Source: Bacteroidales bacterium
Lineage (GTDB): Bacteria; Bacteroidota; Bacteroidia; Bacteroidales; VadinHA17
Direction: 5' to 3'
Length of the DNA: 35,799 nucleotides
NCBI GenBank assembly: GCA_011620595.1
Contig: WOYX01000049.1
Coordinates: 1-35,799, forward strand
Part shown: piece by piece, positions 14,854-22,036 of the stretch
Position numbering within the stretch: position 1 is the stretch's first letter
How the letters are laid out: each line of letters opens with the position of its first letter
Program-made: the position numbers and the translations under genes
The notes under the pieces: generated by a model
Database searches by the model: none
What the model saw: only the letters and a program-made list of their open reading frames with translations
Told to the model about the DNA's origin: nothing

Positions 14854-16368
14854 ATGCCATTTATCCCTTCGGTTATAAAATGGATAACCACCAGGCGACG
14901 TTCACAGATCGAACTGTTCAGAAAGTACCCGGTTGAGGCGCAGCAGGAGGTTTTGAAGAGACTGCTTGCCCGGGGCAGGAACACGGTATGGGGAAAAGAG
15001 CATGGCTATTCATCCGTCACGACACAGGAGCAGTTTGCCGGCAATGTCCCGCTGCAGAGCTATGAGGAGCTCATACCCTGGGTGGAAAGACTGAGGGCGG
15101 GCGAGAAGGACCTCCTCTGGCCGGGAGAGGTGAAGTTGTTTGCCAAGTCGTCCGGCACCACCAGCGCAAAAAGCAAATTCATACCTATCACGGAGGAATC
15201 TCTTGAGCAGACACACTACCGTGGTACAAAGGACTGCCTTGTTCTCTACACCTCACTTAACCCTGCCACAAAGATTTTTCTCGGGAAAGGTTTGACTCTG
15301 GGAGGCAGTCACCAGATAAACAACTCCAGCAATAATTCGATATACGGCGACCTGTCGGCCATACTGATAGAGAATGCCCCGGCATATGCCGATCTGATGC
15401 GTACTCCTCCCGCACATATAGCACTTATTGAGGACTTTGAGGAGAAGATGAAGCTGATAACCGAAAAAACAGTTAATATGAACATCACCAGTATCTCGGG
15501 AGTACCCTCCTGGAACCTGGTGCTTATAAAAAACATACTCCAGACCACCGGGAAGAAAAATCTTCACCAGGTATGGCCCAACCTGGAGGTCTTCTTTCAC
15601 GGCGGCGTCAGCTTTGCACCGTACCGGGAACAGTACAGGAAACTGCTTCCTGACCCCAGGATGCACTACATGGAAACCTATAATGCATCGGAGGGTTTCT
15701 TTGCCATTCAGGATGACCTCACCGACAGCTCAATGCTGCTGATGCTCGACTACGGTGTCTATTACGAATTCATCCCCGCGGACGAGGCATACAATGACAA
15801 CCCCCGCACCCTCACCATTGGTGAGGTAGAAAAGGGCGTCAACTATGCCATGGTGATCTCCACGGACGGAGGCCTGTGGCGCTACGCCATTGGCGATACA
15901 GTGGAATTCACAAGCCTCTTTCCTCACAAGATCAAAATCACCGGCCGCACAAAACACTTCATCAATGTCTTCGGAGAGGAGGTGATAATTGACAATGCAG
16001 AAAAGGCTCTGGATAAGGCATGTGCAGGGACCTCTGCGTATATTGCCGAATATACGGCAGGACCGGTCTTCATGGGTACGGAAACCCGGGGAGCACATGA
16101 GTGGGTGATCGAATTTGACCAGGAACCTGATGATATCAGACATTTCACCGATATCCTTGATATTACCCTTCAATCAGTCAACTCAGACTATGAAGCCAAG
16201 AGATACAAGGATCTCACCCTCACCCGGCCAGTGGTGAGAGTGGTTCCGCCCGGCACATTCTACAAGTGGTTCAGGGAGCGGGATAAGCTTGGCGGACAGC
16301 ATAAGATGCCGCGGCTTTCCAACAGCAGGGAGTTTATTGAGAGCATACTTGAAATTGCCTCCCGGTAG
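14854..16368 (+). CDS. GH3-family acyl-adenylating amide synthetase (auxin-responsive GH3-like)
   Basis: 504 aa, soluble. It has the three nucleotide motifs of the GH3 branch of the ANL superfamily: SSGTTSAKSKFIP (99-111), YNASEGFF (276-283) and the YAIGD motif (344-348). In plants these enzymes couple amino acids to jasmonate, auxin or other acids through an acyl-adenylate. The bacterial members, common in Bacteroidota, have no established substrate that I know of, so only the adenylate-forming chemistry can be predicted. Here GH3 is the gene-family name and not glycoside hydrolase family 3. ATG at 14854; the deoxynucleoside kinase follows after 73 bases on the same strand. Confidence 0.9.
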   Translation: MPFIPSVIKWITTRRRSQIELFRKYPVEAQQEVLKRLLARGRNTVWGKEHGYSSVTTQEQFAGNVPLQSYEELIPWVERLRAGEKDLLWPGEVKLFAKSSGTTSAKSKFIPITEESLEQTHYRGTKDCLVLYTSLNPATKIFLGKGLTLGGSHQINNSSNNSIYGDLSAILIENAPAYADLMRTPPAHIALIEDFEEKMKLITEKTVNMNITSISGVPSWNLVLIKNILQTTGKKNLHQVWPNLEVFFHGGVSFAPYREQYRKLLPDPRMHYMETYNASEGFFAIQDDLTDSSMLLMLDYGVYYEFIPADEAYNDNPRTLTIGEVEKGVNYAMVISTDGGLWRYAIGDTVEFTSLFPHKIKITGRTKHFINVFGEEVIIDNAEKALDKACAGTSAYIAEYTAGPVFMGTETRGAHEWVIEFDQEPDDIRHFTDILDITLQSVNSDYEAKRYKDLTLTRPVVRVVPPGTFYKWFRERDKLGGQHKMPRLSNSREFIESILEIASR

Positions 16369-16441
16369 AATCTTTTTGTCAACAGAGGCCTCTTCTCCCT
16401 CCCTTTTTCCTATATTTAACCTCTGATTTAATCTTCTCTTT

Positions 16442-17056
16442 ATGCATATAGCAATAGCTGGAAACATCGGGTCAGGAAAGACGACCCTGGCCGGACTGCT
16501 CGCAAAACACTATGGCTGGCAGCCTCATTATGAAGATGTTGACGATAACCCATATCTCAACGATTTTTATGAGGACATGCAGAGATGGTCATTCAACCTC
16601 CAGATATTCTTCCTGAATTCACGTTTCACCCAGATCCTCGAGATCAAGAAGGCGAAGAACACCATTGTTCAGGACCGCACCATATATGAAGATGCCTATA
16701 TCTTCGCCCCCAACCTGCACGCCATGGGGCTGATGTCAACGCGTGACTTTGAGAACTATTTCACCCTCTTCAAGCTGATGAGCTCGCTGGTGGAACCGCC
16801 TGATCTGCTGCTCTACCTCAGGGCCTCGGTGCCGACACTGGTAAACCAGATCCAGAAACGGGGACGCGAATATGAGAGCTCCATCAGGATTGACTATCTC
16901 AAGAGACTTAATGAACGCTATGAGGCGTGGATTGAATCATACAAACTCGGCAAACTGCTTATTCTTGAGGCCGATTACTATGACTTCCCCGAAAACAAGG
17001 AGCATCTCAGTGAGGTGATAGACAAAATCAATGCGGAACTGCACGGGCTCTTCTGA
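16442..17056 (+). CDS. Deoxynucleoside kinase (dAK/dGK type)
   Basis: A 204-aa cytoplasmic kinase that phosphorylates deoxynucleosides for nucleotide salvage. It shows a P-loop at residues 7-15 (GNIGSGKTT), the base-binding EDVDDNPYL segment, the family motif DRTIYEDA (78-85; the Arg is catalytic or structural in relatives), and a lid region around QIQKRGREYE. Its length fits the bacterial deoxyadenosine/deoxyguanosine kinase family; the exact base preference cannot be read from sequence. It is followed by a terminator. Confidence 0.92.
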   Translation: MHIAIAGNIGSGKTTLAGLLAKHYGWQPHYEDVDDNPYLNDFYEDMQRWSFNLQIFFLNSRFTQILEIKKAKNTIVQDRTIYEDAYIFAPNLHAMGLMSTRDFENYFTLFKLMSSLVEPPDLLLYLRASVPTLVNQIQKRGREYESSIRIDYLKRLNERYEAWIESYKLGKLLILEADYYDFPENKEHLSEVIDKINAELHGLF

Positions 17057-17080
17057 TTTTTTTCTGAAAAATAACATGAT

Positions 17081-17107
17081 AAACCATTACGGCAGATGGT
17101 TTTTTTT
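17081..17107 (+). terminator. Terminator after the deoxynucleoside kinase gene
   Basis: AAACCAT (17081-17087) pairs with ATGGTTT (17096-17102) across an 8-base loop, and the T run continues to 17107. It lies 24 bases after the stop codon. The stem is short and AT-rich, so it may be weak. Confidence 0.6.
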
Positions 17108-17108
17108 C

Positions 17109-17116
17109 TAAATTTG
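17109..17116 (+). promoter_or_regulatory. Candidate -7 box for the M16 protease gene
   Basis: TAAATTTG sits directly after the terminator T run and 48 bases before the M16 ATG. No clear -33 TTG. Confidence 0.33.
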
Positions 17117-17164
17117 TTTACGACATAGTCGTGTCAATGTCTTAAATACTAATATTGTCTGATC

Positions 17165-19969
17165 ATGAAAAAAATGATTTTTTTGTCTTTGCTTGCTTTT
17201 GTTGCCATCGCTGCAACTGCACAGGGCACCATGGATACTACAGTGCCCCCTGACCCGGATTTCCGCATCGGAAAGCTCGACAACGGCCTTACCTATTACA
17301 TCCGTCACAATACGGAGCCTGCCGGCAGGGCCAGCTACTACATCATTCAGAACGTGGGAGCAATCCTCGAGAAGGATAACCAGAACGGCCTCGCCCATTT
17401 CCTTGAGCACATGGCATTCAACGGAACCAAACACTTCCCGGGAAAAGGCATTCTGAACACGCTTGAACGTCACGGCGTCGCCTTCGGACGCAATATCAAT
17501 GCCTACACCAGTTTTGATGAGACGGTTTATAACCTGAGTGACGTACCGGTAGACAAGCCCGGACTGATCGACACCAGTATGATGATCCTCGCCGACTGGT
17601 CTGACTTCCTTACACTGGACGCAGACGAGATCGACAAGGAACGAGGAGTGATAATGGAAGAGTGGCGCTCGCGGCGCGATGCATCATGGAGGATGATGAC
17701 ACAGATGCTTCCCGTGCTTTTCGAGGGATCGCAGTATGCAGTAAGGGATATTATAGGCGATACGGCGGTCATCAGAAACTTTGAGCCTGAAACACTGCGC
17801 GATTTCTACCACGACTGGTACCGGACGGACCTGCAGGCCATTGCGGTGGTAGGTGACATTGACGTTGACGCTGTAGAAACAAAGATCAGGAAGATATTCT
17901 CACCGATACCGGCTGTTGACAACCCTCTTCCCAGGCCGCAGAACCTTCTTGTCCCGAAACAGGGCACCCAGTACCTGCTTATCACTGACCCGGAAGCCCC
18001 GGAGAGCTCCGTGAGTTTGATCACACACGACCGTGAACCCGATCTCAGGACAAAGGATATTGATTATATCTTTGACAGTTATGTGGTTGCCCTGATGAAC
18101 AGGATGATGGGCAGTCGCTTCAGTGAGATCGTACAGAAGGGAACCCCTCCGTTCGTAAACGGATCACTGAACTACGGGCCATTCCTCGCCAGGGACTATA
18201 ATGCCCTCGTCCTCTCCGCCACGGCTAGTGAAGACCAGGAAGCCAAAGCCTTTGAAGCCGCACTGACGGAGCTTGAAAGAGTAAGAAGACACGGCTTTAC
18301 CAAAGGTGAGCTGGAAAGGGCCAAAGCCACTATGCTTTCCAATTTCGAGAACATGTACAAGCAGAGGGACAAAATCAGCAATGACCGGTGGGCATCGCAG
18401 GTAAGTGATCATTTTCTTACCGGCGAACCGATACCCTCTCTTGACCTGCAATACGAATATTATAAAAAATTACTCCCGGAGATCACACTGGAGGAGGTCT
18501 CTGCCAGGCTTCAGGGACTCATCTCCGACGACAACAGCTTCATTGTTGTACAGGGCCCCGATGACAGAGAACATCTCAGCGAGGCTGAGGCCTTTGAACT
18601 GGTAAGAAAAGTCAAAGCTGCTGATATCAAACCTTATGAAGACCTGACCGGAGGCACAGACCTTATTGGTGAGCCTCTTCCCGGAGCCGAGGTGATAAAG
18701 AGTGTTCCACTGCCCCGGTTCAGTGCAACGGAGTGGACTCTTTCAAACGGCGCAAAGGTTGTCTTCAGACATGCTGATTATGAGAAGGACAATGTAACCC
18801 TGTCAGGATATGCCTTTGGCGGCGAATCGCTCTATCATGACTCCCTGGTGCCATCACTTTCGTTATTTCCGGTAGTCATATCAATGTACGGTGCCGGAGA
18901 GTTTGACAACGTGGCACTGACAAAGATGCTTGCAGGCAAAAAGGCTTCCGTCTCACTGGGGCTGCAGGAGACGTTGCAGACCGTGTCAGGCTCCTCGACA
19001 CCGAAGGACTTTGAAACGATGATGCAGCTTCTGTACCTCCGTTTTGCGCGTCCCAATTATAACAGGGAGGCCTACGACGCAATCATCGGACGATACACTG
19101 CAGTGATAACGGCCATGCAGAAGAATCCCAACAAGATCATGTCAGACAGTCTCCAGATGAATATGACAGGATACCACCCCCGTACATTCCTCATGACCCC
19201 GGAGTCGATGAAACTGATCAGTTACGATGATGTGAATCATATTTACCAGACTGCCTTCGACGACGCTTCGGCATTTACCTTCTTCATCACCGGCAACATT
19301 GAGGAGGAGGTGGCACGGGAAATGGCTGCCAGGTATATCGGCTCCCTGCCCTCGAAGCACAGCAGCGAGACATGGAAGGACCTGGGTATGGACCAGCCGG
19401 AAGGCACCGTCAGGAAGGAGATTGCCATTCCCCTCACGGTGCCCAAGGCAACGGTAATAATGAGTTACAGCGCAGACTCAAAATTCATCCCGTCGAACTA
19501 TCTGAAGATGGACGTGCTAAAGAATATCCTTGACCTCGTCTATACAGAAAAAGTGCGTGAGGAGGAGGGCGGCACCTACGGCGTCAGCGTGAATGCCTCA
19601 TCAGAAAAGAGACCGAAGGAGAAAGCAAATCTGCTGATAGCCTTTGAGTGTGATCCTGACAGAGCACCGGAACTTAAGGAGATAATTTACAGGGAGCTTG
19701 CCGATTTGGCTAAAAACGGGCCTACGCAGGTCAACCTGGAAAAGGCCGTCAGCAATATGCTCAAAACCCGGGAGGAGGAGCGCGAACACAACAGCTACTG
19801 GGGCAAAGCCGTACAGGGATACTACCTCAACGGAATCGACAGGAATGACCCGGCAAACTATGAGGATATCCTAAACAAATTAACGACGAAGGATATAAGG
19901 AAAGTAGTAAAAAAGCTGCTTGCCAAGGCTGACCTGCTGGAGCTGGTATTTGTGCCGGAGAAGAAATAA
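17165..19969 (+). CDS. Secreted M16-family zinc metalloprotease (PqqL-like)
   Basis: 934 aa with a signal peptide (1 to about 20, cleavage after ATAQ). It has the usual two-half M16 layout. The N-terminal half holds the inverted zinc motif HFLEH (78-82), with E81 as the general base and downstream acidic ligand candidates E159/E166 in KERGVIMEEW. It also has the NAYTSFDETVY strand. The second half (about 500-930) lacks the zinc motif, as normal, and carries the conserved YTEKVREEEGGTYGVS segment. M16 enzymes cleave peptides inside a closed chamber; secreted Bacteroidota members probably degrade peptides in the periplasm. ATG at 17165. Its terminator is not apparent. Confidence 0.95.
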   Translation: MKKMIFLSLLAFVAIAATAQGTMDTTVPPDPDFRIGKLDNGLTYYIRHNTEPAGRASYYIIQNVGAILEKDNQNGLAHFLEHMAFNGTKHFPGKGILNTLERHGVAFGRNINAYTSFDETVYNLSDVPVDKPGLIDTSMMILADWSDFLTLDADEIDKERGVIMEEWRSRRDASWRMMTQMLPVLFEGSQYAVRDIIGDTAVIRNFEPETLRDFYHDWYRTDLQAIAVVGDIDVDAVETKIRKIFSPIPAVDNPLPRPQNLLVPKQGTQYLLITDPEAPESSVSLITHDREPDLRTKDIDYIFDSYVVALMNRMMGSRFSEIVQKGTPPFVNGSLNYGPFLARDYNALVLSATASEDQEAKAFEAALTELERVRRHGFTKGELERAKATMLSNFENMYKQRDKISNDRWASQVSDHFLTGEPIPSLDLQYEYYKKLLPEITLEEVSARLQGLISDDNSFIVVQGPDDREHLSEAEAFELVRKVKAADIKPYEDLTGGTDLIGEPLPGAEVIKSVPLPRFSATEWTLSNGAKVVFRHADYEKDNVTLSGYAFGGESLYHDSLVPSLSLFPVVISMYGAGEFDNVALTKMLAGKKASVSLGLQETLQTVSGSSTPKDFETMMQLLYLRFARPNYNREAYDAIIGRYTAVITAMQKNPNKIMSDSLQMNMTGYHPRTFLMTPESMKLISYDDVNHIYQTAFDDASAFTFFITGNIEEEVAREMAARYIGSLPSKHSSETWKDLGMDQPEGTVRKEIAIPLTVPKATVIMSYSADSKFIPSNYLKMDVLKNILDLVYTEKVREEEGGTYGVSVNASSEKRPKEKANLLIAFECDPDRAPELKEIIYRELADLAKNGPTQVNLEKAVSNMLKTREEEREHNSYWGKAVQGYYLNGIDRNDPANYEDILNKLTTKDIRKVVKKLLAKADLLELVFVPEKK

Positions 19970-20467
19970 ACTCACCAATCAGACGGCCCATCTCGGGGTC
20001 TTCCCTGAAGTTTATCCTGAAACGCCACGGGTACCACTTGAGCAGAGGCTTCACGGAGCGACAGATGATGCCCGCAGCCCTTGAGAGCAATACCAGCCAG
20101 CCCTGATATCCTCTGCACTGAACCTGTGTTTCCTGCTGATGCGGGCCCTGGCTTTCTCTCGTGTCTCAATGTAAAGAACAGTATGGGTCCGGGTCAGTTC
20201 AATCACGCTATTCCTGAAATTATCAATTACCGAACCTATACCCGGAATAAAATGACCGGCGGAGCTGACAACGCCACAGCCGGGGTGAAGGTGACCGAAC
20301 ACAGCTCCACTCCCGTGGTAAGTGGAACGTATTCTTCAACCCGGCTTGCTCCCCTGTCACAGAATGCATAGCAATCGTGTTTCATTCAGTTGATAATCAT
20401 AAACTTATTGTCAGCATCTAATCTTTTGCGGATGATCAGGCCTCTCTGTTTATAATTTTGGTGAGAG
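19970..20467. other. 498-bp gap with possible decayed minus-strand reading frame
   Basis: No intact gene is recognised. On the minus strand, a frame beginning at an ATG near 20393 (MKHDCYAF) stops after about 49 codons. A second frame (SAGHFIPGIG...SRKHRFSAEDIRAG) runs to about 20110. A third frame continues the same stretch as LVLLSRAAGIICRS...KWYPWRFRINF into the end of the M16 gene. This pattern could be a frameshifted remnant downstream of the GH28 gene, but I recognise no family and chance is possible. Confidence 0.22.
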
Positions 20468-21940
20468 TTATTTGAAATCAATATCAGTGGATTTATAATG
20501 AAAAACAGGCTTCTTTCTGCCACCGGGTTCCGATACCTGAAGGTTACGGAAGGCAACTCCGTGAACATCGTCAAGCACCACTGCCGTGCGGTAATCCTTC
20601 TTATCACACACCAGCCTTACGTTCTCGAATGTGATACCCTTTGCATGCCTGATATAGAAGCCCCAGGCCGGCAGCTCTTTAAACATGGAAAATTCCGGGT
20701 AGTTCTTCTCAAGCTCGGGAACTTTATCGAGTTCGTCAAGTCCCACCTTTGCGTAATGGGGATTGCCTCCGCCAGGATAATGAATCTCTATATTTTTTAA
20801 TGTGATATTTTCTATCATGGCATCAGGCAAGCCGGAAATGATCGAAGGAGATACATTGCGCGGCAGATCCTCCACCGGGCCTTCATAGTTGTATCCGGCA
20901 TCAGGCTTGGTGGCAGGTACTTCAGCATAGACATTCCTTATGGTAACCCCGTTGATACTGCCCGTTTTGGTGCCGCTTCTCTTTCCTATACGCAGGAAGA
21001 TGACATTACCCGTATTCAGAGACCTGAGACCGTCGACAACGATATTCTCTACGATGCCTCCGTCAACGGCAGCAAATGTTATCGCTGACCGGTAGGTATC
21101 AAAGACCAGGTTATTGACAATGGTGATATTGCGGAATCCTCCGCGTCCCACCGTGCCGAACTTGATGCCGTTGGCACTCGTCCTGACCGTGTTGTTGTAA
21201 ATTTGTACATTCTGGCAGATGAAGTCGGCACTGTGCGACTTCAGACAGATGCCGTCATCGGCTGCATCGAAGTATGAATTGGAGACCACCACGCTGTCGC
21301 AGTCGACTATGTCGACACCGTCGTTGTTCCAGTACGACTTGCTGTCGACTGTGATATTTTCAATGACCAGATTGGTGCACTGATCATACTGTTGGTTCCA
21401 GCTGCCGGGATCCTTGAGCATTATATCCCTGATAACAATATTCCTGCATCCCCTGAAGTATATGTTCTGCGGCCTTATGGTCTCGTTCGGCCGGTCATAC
21501 TTCAAAGGGTCTTTGACCACCCCCTTGTGGATCATGTCAACAAGATTGTTGGCCACCTGGAACCCCTGGCCGTCAATCACCCCCTTGCCTGTGATACCGA
21601 TGTTCTCCTGATCCAGGGCAAAGATCATGGCAGTCCAGTTGTAATTCCTCTCATAATCGAAGGGATTTACCGAGCCTACAAGTATAGCACCCTCTTCCAG
21701 ATGAATCGTCACATTCGACTTGAGATAGATGGTACCCGTGAGATAGCGTCCGACATAGAAAACCAGACGTCCGCCACCGTTCTCACTTATGTAATCAATA
21801 CCCTTCTGGATGGAGTTCGTGTTGAGAGTGGTACCGTTTGATTTCGCACCAAACATCGATGCGTTGTAATCCTTTGCCTGAAGCAGCAGCGAAGCGGCAG
21901 CCAGGGTCAGGGTTAATAAGATCTTGCCTGTTCTCATCAT
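20468..21940 (-). CDS. GH28 family polygalacturonase-like glycosidase, secreted
   Basis: 490 aa with a signal peptide (about 1-22, LLTLTLAAASLLLQA) and a right-handed beta-helix with GH28 signatures. An early YLTGTIYLKSNVTIHLEEGAIL segment is followed by NNDG (Asp207) and ADDG (Asp228/229), the expected general acid and water-activating aspartates. Where classic polygalacturonases have GHG, this protein has ANG (Asn257), so substrate or mode may differ. FLRIG..SG occupies the region of the usual RIK. Predicted role: cleavage of galacturonic acid linkages of pectin in the periplasm or outside. The ATG pair at 21940/21937 places the signal peptide at the N-terminus; an ATG at 22024 would add 28 residues before it. 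It follows the GH106 gene on the same strand and probably acts on the same polysaccharide. Confidence 0.9.
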   Translation of the reverse strand: MMRTGKILLTLTLAAASLLLQAKDYNASMFGAKSNGTTLNTNSIQKGIDYISENGGGRLVFYVGRYLTGTIYLKSNVTIHLEEGAILVGSVNPFDYERNYNWTAMIFALDQENIGITGKGVIDGQGFQVANNLVDMIHKGVVKDPLKYDRPNETIRPQNIYFRGCRNIVIRDIMLKDPGSWNQQYDQCTNLVIENITVDSKSYWNNDGVDIVDCDSVVVSNSYFDAADDGICLKSHSADFICQNVQIYNNTVRTSANGIKFGTVGRGGFRNITIVNNLVFDTYRSAITFAAVDGGIVENIVVDGLRSLNTGNVIFLRIGKRSGTKTGSINGVTIRNVYAEVPATKPDAGYNYEGPVEDLPRNVSPSIISGLPDAMIENITLKNIEIHYPGGGNPHYAKVGLDELDKVPELEKNYPEFSMFKELPAWGFYIRHAKGITFENVRLVCDKKDYRTAVVLDDVHGVAFRNLQVSEPGGRKKPVFHYKSTDIDFK

Positions 21941-22036
21941 TTCAAGTTTTTTTGAAGGGTACGACTGAGCACCCGGATCGTTGTCATTATATCTGTCGCG
22001 CCAGTGGAAAAGCCTGTTTTTCATTCGAAGTCAGTT

